A stretch of DNA of 64,000 nt from Mactra quadrangularis (taxonomy: Eukaryota; Mollusca; Bivalvia; Venerida; Mactridae). The stretch is from contig CM046301.1 in assembly GCA_025267735.1 (NCBI GenBank), positions 13,452,190 to 13,516,189 on the forward strand, given 5' to 3'. Under the pieces are notes generated by a model. It ran no database searches. It worked only from the letters and a program-made list of their open reading frames with translations, and was not told where the DNA came from. The position numbers and the translations under genes are program-made. Below are positions 33,770-44,933 of this stretch, piece after piece (the first letter of the stretch is position 1; every line of letters starts with the position of its first letter).

Positions 33770-33930
33770 GCTGTGTCAGTTTTGATTAATGGAACATAGA
33801 TTTATAGTCTCATCGGTGACCTTTCAACCAAGAAAGAGTAATAACTGACCATCAATAATGGCGCCAAGGAAATGAATGTTCCTAACATTTTTATTGATAC
33901 TGAATATTTGGCTGACACCCTTATGACGAT
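33770..33930 (+). repeat. old duplicated segment, copy 2 (pair with 31585)
   Basis: It contains gtcagttttgattaatggaa, gtgacctttcaa, ataactgaccatcaataatg, gcgccaagga and ttattgatactgaatatttg in the order seen in the first copy 2.2 kb upstream. It is not coding. Confidence 0.5.
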
Positions 33931-34026
33931 AGTAGCAAAATAAAACATGAGAATTTGCTTCTCGTGTGATTTTTTCAAACAATATAAACGGGTCGAGAAG
34001 CTGGAAACATTAACACATTTTTGATG

Positions 34027-34321
34027 TGAGCTTCATTCTTTTGAAAATAGCTTTCGTCAATGATTATACTATAACCATTATATAGGACAAAGCATTAAGT
34101 TAAAATATACTGCTATACTTAGTTGCGTGATAATTATGCAGCCTTTTTAACTAATGGTTGAAATGAGAAATGAGGTGACCTTCCTTCTTTTGAAATTAGC
34201 CATAGTCAATGATTATACTATAACCATTATATAAGGACAAAGCATTAAGTTAAAATATACTGCTATACTTAGTTGCGTGATTATTGTGCAGCCTTTTTAA
34301 CTAATGGTTGAAATGAGAAAA
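34027..34321 (+). repeat. 149-bp tandem duplication
   Basis: Two adjacent copies (about 34027-34175 and 34176-34321) share tcaatgattatactataacc, attatata, ggacaaagcattaagttaaa, atatactgctatacttagtt and gcctttttaactaatggttg. Only a few substitutions and one or two indels separate them, so this is a comparatively recent duplication. Confidence 0.9.
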
Positions 34322-37300
34322 TATGTACTTTGTAAGTAGGTCTAAAATTCTTCAATCAAACTAAACGAATACTGAAAGTGTGTTAAAATTTATTAGAATT
34401 CTGGGATTGCATAAAAACAGATTTAATAATGTATCGTTATATTGAATAAGAAGGACATCACTAATTAAATGACTAATTAACATTTGTATAGTGTAAAGAA
34501 ATATTGTGTGGTTTTACACAAAATCCCTGCTGGGAAATCATTACAACTATTTTAAACAAACACCTTAATGAATTTAATCAATTCTACCAACATAAAACAT
34601 GCAACACGTGAAAAAATTTCAAATTGTTCAACATCAATTCAAGTCAAAGTTTCCCGGAGGAAACACTAGCATTGCAAAAATAGTAGTTTTATTCTTTCAA
34701 TGCAGAATTATTTGTTCAAAGGTGGCAAAACAAAAAACAAAACCATGATTACAAATTATGATTCTGAGAGTTTAATAGTTTATGAAATGGAATATTGTGC
34801 AGAAAAATGATATCAGCTTTATAAAACTATTATGGTAAATATAAACAAGAATCTTGAGTTTTATTTGCATTTGCTTATATTTTACAAATTAGATTTAGCT
34901 CAAATCAGATTCCCTAATAACAGCAACAATGGCAACCATTAAATCATGCTCAAAACGCATTTCACATTCAATTCATAAGTAATCAAAGTGGGCAACAATG
35001 TCAAGTTTTTATGTTACATAGCCTGAATATTTACTTTTTCCCTATACTTGCACATATCGCAAGTAAGACATTAATATGAACATATCAACTGAATGCCATG
35101 TATATGTACCATATTTAAAATGGGAAAAGCTGTGATGTAGTTCCATGTAATTTCAAGTATGTTTGCGAAGTCATACATTTCTGGATAACACCTACAATAT
35201 TAAGGCAACATAGAAATGTGTGATGTATCACATGAATAGGATAAACTAAAACTGACTGTGAAAACATTATGACTTAAGTTACAATGACTATACTATATGA
35301 ACTGATAACAACCAATATATAGCATTATCATATCTATAAATCATTCTACTTTCCTTTATACACTTTATTATTTCATCTGTTGTAGCATTTCTAGTTATAC
35401 GAATATCATGTAGACATGTTATCTACAAGATATTTATTGTATTAACCTATATGATGAATACACAACTAGTTGTTTGCATATCATTACAAATACTTTCCCG
35501 AATTTGCATAACAAAATAAATTGGGATTGGAAACTCATGTTTGATTTGATACTTAGTGTCATTTTTGCATTCATTTCATTTTTGTATAGTGGAGACATGG
35601 CGCCACAGAATTCTAGTGAACAATAACTTCAATGCTTTTGCAAAATATCTAAACTCGTCATCCATTCTGTTAAATTCAGTTGTATTTTTGTCTTGCCATT
35701 TGTTTGTGTATACTTATTAAATTTCATTGTAGCTTCTTTGATTTTGTACATGTTTACTTCGATCCGTTGTGTTTTTATAAATGTAGGGATAAAACTCACA
35801 TTCTATTGGCGCCGAAGTCAACGTTTGTCTTTAAGCCAGAAAAGCTTCAATGTAGCTTCAATATTAAGAGAATATTTGGTTTATTTCATATAATAGTTCA
35901 ATCACTTCCAGATAAAGTAATAATTTAGTATACCGTAGAGTTATATATTACTCACGAGGTTTAAAACATGCTAATGTATGTATTTGCTAATGTAGAAATA
36001 AATAACAAAAATTACTTTCTGTAAACATTGATTTCCCATAAGATTTGAACTTCTAAATGAACACTTATTTATATTGTTAATAATACTAACTTGTTATTCT
36101 TTATCATTATGCGATCGTCCCTTACCTCACATAATTATAAATCAAACGCTAGATATGCCAAAATACCCATAAACAAGGTTGCCTTTAACGAAAATCATCA
36201 TTATTGTTTATACTTTTGGCGCCGATATGTTGATCGTGCTTCTTGGCTATTGTAACCACTTAAAAAAATAATATTGCAGTATAACACATTTTGCCCATTT
36301 GGCAAATAAACCAGGAACTATAAGTATTTAACGACAAAATCGGACTCATTTAGAAATATGACAACTATAACTTCAGGACTCAAGATTAAATATGGTAGCT
36401 GTATTTTGGCATGACAAATCACAATGATAACGCAAGGGGACCAGAATAAACTGAGCAACATATAAAACAACAATTAAACAAAAGATAACACACTCACTCT
36501 GAATGTCAAGCATGCAAACTTTAATAGACCAGTGTTTGAAATGCGTATCTATCTGGTTATATCATGTAGTACTTGTCAGATGTCACTAGAATAAAAAAAA
36601 TTACACATCATTATAACGTGAAACATTGCTACATGAGCGAACACAATTATAATCATACAATACAATTTTCTTGTTCCAATTTGCCAACGAATAAAAGACA
36701 ATATATCAAATAACTATTTAAAGAAGGAATCAAGGTATACAATGTAGTAATAAATTAAAACTGATTAGGAAACTTTTTAATGACCTAAATTTTGTCCGAA
36801 CAATTTATGCAACTGTAATAATTAAACAAAAAAATCTATAGCTCAAAATTCGTCAATGATGATAGACAGCGATAATTTCTGGGACAGTGTACATGTTTAT
36901 TAAAAAAGAAATAAAACTTAAGTTTTCTAAGGGCTTGATGTAACTTAACATTAAATTCCTCATATTTTAGGATAAATTAACTAATAACAGAAGTAGTAAT
37001 TACAATTTTATATGATACTATATCTCAATTATTAATCATGACCTCTTTACGAAGGTGCGTAACTCTAAAATAAGTTCGCAACTGATTAAATAAAAAATGT
37101 GTTTTTTATTTGAATTCAAGTCGATTGTTTTACTACTGATTGGATACAAAATATCGCACAATTTTTAATTGACTTCTACCAAGTCAATTGGCTTCTGATG
37201 CTAAACTTAAGTTTTTTTTCAACATACTTCTGCACTAAATAAAGTACATAAAGCAAATTGTGTACAAGGCGTGATAAAGTTTTCATCAATGTCTGACAAA

Positions 37301-39047
37301 TTACGTTTATAATTATACGCGTTGCAAGAAAATAACATAGTCTAACAAAATAGATACAGCTATTGCCATAAACGAAACATTAAATCGGTCAACTCTCGGT
37401 CATTGTTCACTCCTAAGGGAATGTTCCTGCGTATAGACACATCAACAGTGTATAATCCAAGGACATGTAGAATCTTCTAAAATTCATGCTATTAGATCAA
37501 TACATCTTAAATAACGACATGATAACAGATGAGCAATTCATGAACTATCTTCTCCTGTAATGGACATGAATAATCGGCTAATGATTATGCCAACACATAT
37601 AGGCCTAACCGCTTTATCACAACTAAAGACAACATTACAAATGTCTTTAGCTTTGCATGAGGTTAAATCTACTGTTAATGTCTAGACACTAGTATTGCGA
37701 CCATGATCGGCGGCCCACTCAGCTTTCGAATAGTCTCAAGCGTTGTGATTATCGAATGATGTTGTGTTTTTTTTATTTCAAAGTGTTATACATTTTGATA
37801 ACTTTTGTAATCAATTTTTATGTTTGATGTATCGAATTTAATGACAAACCTAGCGCTACCTAAAGACATGGGGTTTCCTTGTAATTAAATAAGAAATATG
37901 ATGACCATATGAAGATGATATAATTGGTTTTTTAACAATGTGTAGGATTAATGCAGTATGATTTTATTGGACTTAACTGACATTAAATTTAATCTGTTTA
38001 CACTTAAATGGGCAACGTTTAGTTTTAATTTCCTGAATACAAATAAAATGCCGTATAACGGAACACGCCATTTACGACATAATCACCACCTATGTTTTTA
38101 TTTCTTTTTAATGTGTTTCCGTCTTCTCATTTTAAGGAAGTTGAAACACACCTTTAATTAATGATTTAACAAATTCGGTTTTATGATATGGTATAATATG
38201 TTTTTGTGTGTATTATAATGAGTAATTCATTAATACATATGGCATTTAAGAGCATCCTCAGAACAAGATTACAAGGTTAATTTGTACATGACAAACGAGA
38301 TGTGATAAACGTTCTCACGACCTAGAAAAAAGCTTTTTGAACATTTCTTCTCCGCGTTGATGTTTCTTACGTTCTTAGGAGCGTTGGATTTGCATTTATT
38401 GAATAAGTTTAATATACTTTTGAACCAGTACTTGGTTGTCTTTCTCCATATAAATGATAATATGATCTACATGCGTAATTTAAATACGGAAATTGTAATA
38501 CTTAGTTTAACAGCCAAATAATAAAGTTTTATGAACCCACAATGTACGAAAACATCTATTCATTTTTTATGAATGTGTGGATGATATGATCTTGGCAAGC
38601 ATCTGACAAGTTTAAAACTAGGATTTCATGTTTATTTACAAAATCTTATCCTGATGGATTGTACCAATTAGTTAATTCGAAGTTTATCCTATACAAAATG
38701 TAAATTATTTCACCATGCAATGTTTTAACATCTTCTCGAGCTTTCATAACATATGATAACTTTTTCGCCATAAAGCTTTATTCTCACTGAATGTATGAAA
38801 ATCTACTTTATAAAAAAGTGGTTAATTCTAAGAATGTTAAAACAAGGCTTATACCAATGCTATATAATAACAAATCATTTATGTTATGCAGGGTATGATT
38901 TTGAAAGGTGAGAAAGTGGAAATCGAATTAGGAAGATTAAATGAGATTATATTATTATGTCTTTAATATTTCTCGGTTGGAGCTCATTCATTCATGCCAG
39001 CGAGGGCAGGCATTTTTTACTTCTTTATTTATCTATTTATTTTAATT
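34322..39047. other. gene-free stretch with several GGCGCC palindromes
   Basis: I see no credible exon in 4.7 kb. GGCGCC occurs at about 35599, 35808 and 36218. A 9-bp-stem hairpin (ctaaagaca / tgtctttag) lies at 37623-37650. The rest is AT-rich without recognised repeats. Confidence 0.4.
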
Positions 39048-39323
39048 AGGATTAATGTCATGTCAACGCAATCATACGTAGTTATTTTATGTCGGCAAGT
39101 GCATTCAATCTAGCTTTCTTTGACTATTGTCTATAAACCAGTATTCACGTACATTTTCTCAAAGAAGGAAACTTCTTAATACACTTTATCAATGGTGGAA
39201 ATTTGACATCAATGTTGAATATCAAGGAAAGGTGTAATCTCACCGGCTGCGATTCGAACCTGTACTCCTTTGGGGCACGAATTCATATTCCGGCGTTCTG
39301 TACCAACTGCGCTCGTATTCGCG
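39048..39323 (-). mobile_element. SINE, Leu-like tRNA head (SINE-L copy 5, old)
   Basis: On the minus strand the head (gcgaatacgagcgcagttgg, tacagaacgcc) has the B box caggttcgaatcgcagccgg. It is followed by ttgatgtcaaatttccacca, gaagtttccttctttgag, acgtgaatactggtttatag and an eroded tail with gcgttgacatgac. The order is that of the other SINE-L copies. Divergence is high, making it the oldest recognisable member here. Confidence 0.7.
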
Positions 39324-40540
39324 ATAGACATGTTGTAATAAAAGCCAATTTGTTACCTGTGGTAATGTTCGTAACAAAGTTTGAAATACTTAGATGTATA
39401 GGTGATGTCAATAAATGGTTTTGTTGTAATTGTCTCGAATAATAGCATGTTTTAAAATGATTAGTTTTATCACACAAAAAATAAATTAATTAAATAAAAG
39501 CACAAAAAACCTTTATAATTTATACCCTAATAAACGTCTACTCTAACTGTATTACGTAATTGACACTCTGTATTTAACTTTGAAGCAAATAATTGCAATC
39601 GTGTTATAGCTATGCGGGAGGTTTCAAATTAGATATTCTAGACTTCGTTATGAAGTGTCATTTCCTCTTCTAGCGTGAATATTACCAATAAAACTTACAC
39701 GAAAACATTACCTATAATTATTGTTTTAACATTAACTTGATAATTGATAATTTTATCAATCAAGCTTTAACTCATCAAAGGTTTCCATGAACATGATTAT
39801 TTTCTGTACATCAATTCACAATATGGTATTATCGAAAATAAAGAAATATGTAAAAGCAGAATACGTAACTCAATTTAATTTTAAAACAAGGGTGATAAAC
39901 ACAGCAAGTTATAACATAAGTAAATTGAAAACATACTATTGTGATGTTGATAATACAGATATAATTATAATACTTGTGGTCCAACTTTATCAAATGCAAA
40001 CACGGATATAACATACAATTTGACATAAAATCACTAGAACATTATGTTATTAATATGTTTAACTAATCTAATGATCTGCGATTAAAGTGAACAGCAAGCT
40101 AAGGCTAAGCGTCCGATGATGCTCAAATGTTCATGTATATTCTTGTATTAGACAAAATGGGGTGGTTACAAAAAGCTGAAAATGTTGAAACAAATTTTAA
40201 ATGGTTCAAACATGATTCCAGTAACAAAATACAATTAATGCATATTACTTAATTAATTGACATTGACTATGCAATTGTAAATGACCATCAGTCGTCGAGA
40301 CCTACTATAAGTACACGCTGTTATATCTGTGTCGTCTTTTTGCAAATGTATGGTTAGCAATCTATTGTTAATGTATCCATGATTTCTTCTTGGCCATTAC
40401 AATCGACATTTTGTAGTAATACCAAGACTGACTGGCACGCCACATAAATAAAACTAATTATATTTGATACCCAAACTAGTTTGTATAATATCTTCATGAC
40501 TCTAGAATCTATTATTGAACATAAGAAGATAAGCCACTGG
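39324..40540. other. non-coding, no gene seen
   Basis: AT-rich. An inverted pair of words (atatttgatacccaa near 40460 and ttgggtatcaaataa near 40578) spans the right edge of this stretch and may mark an unclassified small element about 130 bp long. Confidence 0.4.
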
Positions 40541-40800
40541 CTCTGCCAAAATTGTAAACAATTTAGACATGATCATGACTTGGGTATCAAATAATTGTAA
40601 TATATAAACTTATTACAACCAATTCATATCAATCATATCAATTCTACCTCCAGACAACTTATTTATAACATAATAAAATATGAATATTTTGTAGCCAGTA
40701 TATCTACAAAATAACAATTTTGTATTGTATAAATACATCGTTTGTTATTTCTTATTATACCTTATCTTGTTTGCATTGCAAATTAAATTGGCAAATCAGA
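40541..40800 (+). repeat. duplicated segment, copy 1 (pair with 43405)
   Basis: Shared blocks in order with 43405-43665: attgtaaacaatttagacat, catgact, gtatcaaa, aatatataaactta, catatcaatcata, cagacaactta, then acattatctt- or accttatctt-type and tttgcattgcaaa words. The copies lie 2.86 kb apart in direct orientation and are moderately diverged. The 69-codon frame at 40720-40929 is not conserved in the other copy. Confidence 0.65.
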
Positions 40801-41519
40801 CATTCTTTTGGACTTGATACATTGTATATTTCGTATTCAACACATTTGAATAAGGAGGGCAATTTGATCATACTTCGGGAATTCCTTAAGAATGAAATAT
40901 TGTTCGTTCCAAATACAAATGTCCTTTGAGTCTCACTTTGTCAGCAGATTATATAGTGGTATTTAATTATGTATGCTTATCGAAGGGCTCAATTCACATT
41001 CTTTTTCTGATGAGGTTTTCTATTCTTAATGCATCCGCGCAATAGTATTGTAAATGCTATTTCATAAAAGAAATTCAAACTCTTCAAATGTAACACCAAG
41101 AATGGCGCCAAAATCTAATTGTAGCTCTATAGTTATGTTTAGATTATATAATGATACATTTAATATATATCTTTAAATTAATGAGTGAAATGACTTTCAA
41201 GGAAATTTGTAATTTTAATCTTAGAGAAATTGTTTTGCCGCGGTAAAATAATTTTAAGAACAAATCTGTTAAAAACTCTTCGGGTAATTGTTCAGCTATA
41301 ATAATACAGCATTTAGGGCAAGTAACATCGATTTAATATTGCTCTATCAGTTATCGCCTTACTTCTATCCGCGATGGATAGGTTTTGTTAATATAAAACA
41401 AGACGAGTTTATATTTCAAATTTTAGTCTCAAAACCCATTGACACTGCGACGTGTTTAAGTATTAACATGAATTTGAAAGACAATACCAATCTGCTTTCA
41501 ATTTACTATTTATTTCTCT

Positions 41520-41590
41520 GGGTTTAACGCTATAGCAACACATTGTATAGGCTATATAAAGGCGTCCAGCACACCTAACCTAGCTTTGTT
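41520..41590 (-). mobile_element. SINE 3' tail fragment (mosaic tail)
   Basis: On the minus strand, aaagctaggttaggtgtgct, ggacgcc matches the SINE-L tail. The end, tacaatgtgttgctatagcg, ttaaaccc, matches the SINE-K tail. The rest of the element is absent. It shows that the two groups share interchangeable 3' parts. Confidence 0.65.
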
Positions 41591-43404
41591 TTATGTTGTT
41601 TAGATAACGTTGTAAATACTATCTTCCAACAACGATTGTGATAGAGGTTTGTTTATTTCTTATCATTGAACGAGTGAAAGTACTTAATGACCAAATGATC
41701 ACACTATCACACAAAATCAAATCAGATGTGACAAATATCAACAGGTAAGTGAAAAAAACAATCACACGAAACAGGAGTAATTGACAAAAAGGTATAACAA
41801 TCATCGTGTTCTTTCTGATATAACTACAGGTCTGTGTTCTGTCATTGAGTACTTCCCTTTTAACTTTGCAATGATTATAGATATTTTGTGTCTAATGTGT
41901 TTTGGTCTTTAAGAACTCAATTTTAAGGAGTAACGGTTTAGTTTAACTTTTTCACCTAGACCATTTGTTATTACTTGTTGTTTTGCTGCTCTTGATAAGT
42001 TTTCAAAATCCTTTGTCCAAAGCGACATTACAGCGTCAATACAGGCAAACTTTAGATCATTTGTTAACTTTTACTATCAGGTTTGTGTCGGTTTCCCCTT
42101 AGTTTTCACGTTAAGGTCACGCAAATGCTTCATAGAAATTCAAAGTTCTATAATACACATATGGTTTCAATCAAGTCATTCATTGTCAATGTAATTCAAT
42201 ATACGATCGAGGAAATTACTAGCTTTATGCGATTAATTGTTTTGACCATTGGTTATCATTTGTGGTAATAATCACGTGTTTTCCTTTTATTGACCTTTTG
42301 ATGCAGAATTGTTTCTATCTATTGACTAAAAATTGTACAAGATGTAAAATCCTCATCAATGTACTTAGTGAGGAGATTAAGTAGTTTTTTATGCCTGAAT
42401 GTATTGATGGCACACTTTTGTGATGTACTATGCTGTCTGTCGGTGTATTTACCTTATTACATTAAATTTCCGGGCAACAAAGCATCCCTGTTTTCTCGAC
42501 TTTGCTCATTCATGAACTCATCAAGTATGATTTTGATGAAAGACAAACAGACAAATATGCCACAACATTATCACATAAAAACAATAAGCATGGAAATGAA
42601 AACAAATATAAACAATTTTGCTCCATTTTATCTTAAATCCCTTTAACACCCTTTTCCTCTTTTTGTCAATATCATCATTATGCTTTGCTAAGCAAATGTT
42701 TTTTAACATGGAGTTTTATTGTATATCATTTCCTTAGTTAGCGTGCGTTGTGACTGTAAATCTAACATAAAACAATATAATAAAAACCTAAGTAGAATTT
42801 TAGACTATTTAACGGCGCTGTTAATAAATATTTCATTTAAGTACTTCGAATTTATGTCACATTCAAGAGTTTTTAATCATACGAATTAACATTTAACATT
42901 TGTAAAAAGAAAAGAAAAACAATTACATTAGTAACAAAACAAACTATCATAAAATTACATAACACTGATGAAAGAATAGAAGTGTCATTACTCTCAACAG
43001 AAGACGCTATAAAATATATTTCCCATGCAAAATAATCCAGTCCTATAAAAGTAAAACGTCATTTATCATATTCATTTCTGCCCCATTAACATTGGCATGA
43101 TAAATGTGATAAACATCTCAAGGTTGACATCTTTCTCTATGTCTTTGATTGGAACCATCAGCCGTTATTTGTGAAGTAAAATTACCTTATCGAATGTTTG
43201 TTTGTGTTGATGATAGGAGATGCAATCGACAATAAACGGACAGAACATATCAATGTGATTTCAAAATCGATACATACAAATCATCTGTACGATCTACATA
43301 ATTATAGTGTACATACTTTCATTACAAAAATAGTCAACTGCATGGTGGTTATGATCATTCTACTACTGTCTCCAGAAATAAACCATGCATATCAGAGAAA
43401 TTGA
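41591..43404. other. non-coding, no gene seen
   Basis: No credible exon in about 1.8 kb. The 95-codon plus-strand frame at 42359-42646 shows no recognisable domain. Confidence 0.4.
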
Positions 43405-43665
43405 AAATGACATAATTGCAAACAATTCTAGACATAAACATGACTAGTGTATCAAAATATATGTAAGATATAAACTAACTACAACTTATACATATCAATC
43501 ATACAAGGTTTCTCTAGACAACTTAACTTAGATTATAATATAATATAAATACTATGTAAGCAGACTGTCTACAATACAATATGCCAATACATAAATAATA
43601 AATATATATTTGGCATCTTCTTGTTTTACATTATCTTATTTGCATGGCAAAGAAGATGTTTCGTG
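43405..43665 (+). repeat. duplicated segment, copy 2 (pair with 40541)
   Basis: It contains attgcaaacaattctagaca, taaacatgact, gtatcaaaatatatg, gatataaacta, catatcaatcata, tagacaactta, acattatcttatttgcatgg in the same order as copy 1. A 115-codon Lys- and Cys-containing frame begins at its end (43621-43968) but has no recognised family. Confidence 0.65.
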
Positions 43666-44710
43666 TTTAATAAAAGAAAATTAATCATGTTTGATTTCAA
43701 TAAATTTGGTTATGCAGAAAAAATTAAGAAAAACGGACACAAAATAAAAAAGGAACTAATAAAAATTCTAGAATACGTACCTAACATATGTCACAAATGT
43801 AAATGTCATATATCAATATGCGCTGTCCATAAAGTGTATACACAATGTATATTTGTACCACACATTTCAATGAAAACAAAGTGCAATTTGCTTTCACTTG
43901 TTGAACAAAATATGGCGAATAAAATGTTTTCTAATTCCAACGGCAACGTCGATAAAGGTGTAATCTAAAGGTGTAATCAAGCAATCATCAAGGCGATCAA
44001 AACAAAATGGGCATTAGTCTAGGCGATAAGATACTAGATTATTAAACAGTGTTTATGTGTTGAATGACCACACATTTAACAGATTGTTTCGCATCAGAGT
44101 CGCCAAGTAAATAATATTGTTTAAATACGGCAGACAAATCAAATTATCAAAACACCATAGAGAAACAATACAATACGAAATGATAATCGAAAACACTAAA
44201 GTGATAAAACAATTTACATTAACACCAATAATGCAAGTAAATGTGATATGGTGTATAAAAAGAACATTGTTTCTGTATGCTGAAGTGCAATTTCCTCATA
44301 TTCAGCTAAGTAACTTATAACAAACCTGTCTATTTAAGTTCCGAAGCATTTGCACAATTTAGTGTTTAATGTGTGGACGACTTATGGAAAAGCACAGTGG
44401 ATCAGATGTTTTTATCCAATAAAAGTACATCTCATTGTCTCAACAAACAAGTGAGATAAACTCTGGACATTTTGACCTACTTCTTAAGATTTATTGATGA
44501 TGAAAGACACGCAATAAATTGTGTGCCTGTGTCTGAAGAACAGAATAATAATTATCATGTTTATAGATAGGATATTCACGATTGACATGTTAATGTCTAT
44601 ATTAAGGACGTGTTTCCGTGACGTGTGGCAGCAGAAGAAAGCTATAATTATTCTATGCGTATTAAAAGACTTTGTTCACAAATGAGTTAGCATTATACGT
44701 ACAAAAAACA
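43666..44710. other. non-coding, only unrecognised short frames
   Basis: The 115-codon plus-strand frame (43621-43968) contains a CHKCKCH cluster, but no family is apparent and its AT-driven Lys/Ile/Asn composition fits chance. A 67-codon frame at 44117-44320 is likewise unassigned. Confidence 0.35.
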
Positions 44711-44933
44711 GCCGCGGTCGTGGCGTAGTGGTTAGCATGTCTGACTTCGAATCCGGAGGTCGCGGGTTCGAAACCCGGTCGCGGTAGGTCATACCCTATA
44801 CATGAGTTGTCGGCCTCTTGGTAGGGTAGGTTAGTACTGGTGATAGAAAAGTGTCCAGGAAATCTAAAGTAGGAATATCTTGTGGTCGTATATATGACCT
44901 ATATATGTGCTGAATACGACGTTGAAAAAAAAA
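44711..44933 (+). mobile_element. SINE, Arg-like tRNA head (SINE-R copy 2)
   Basis: The head gccgcggtcgtggcgtagtg, gttagcat has the anticodon loop cttcgaa (TCG, an Arg anticodon) and B box gcgggttcgaaaccc. The acceptor arms gccgcgg and tcgcggt remain complementary. The body is gtaggtcataccctatacat, gttgtcggcc, ggtagggtaggttagtactg, gtgtccaggaaatct. The tail is gaatacgacgttg and a nine-A run. The A-run and intact head suggest a fairly recent insertion. Confidence 0.9.

Noticed and set aside
43621..43968. 115-codon frame with a CHKCKCH cluster
   Set aside because: Not conserved in the duplicated copy at 40541 and dominated by Lys, Ile and Asn as expected from AT-rich DNA.
44711..44790. Functional tRNA-Arg gene
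   Set aside because: The T stem has a mismatch and the head is joined to a SINE body and A-run, with a second copy at 6859-7054.
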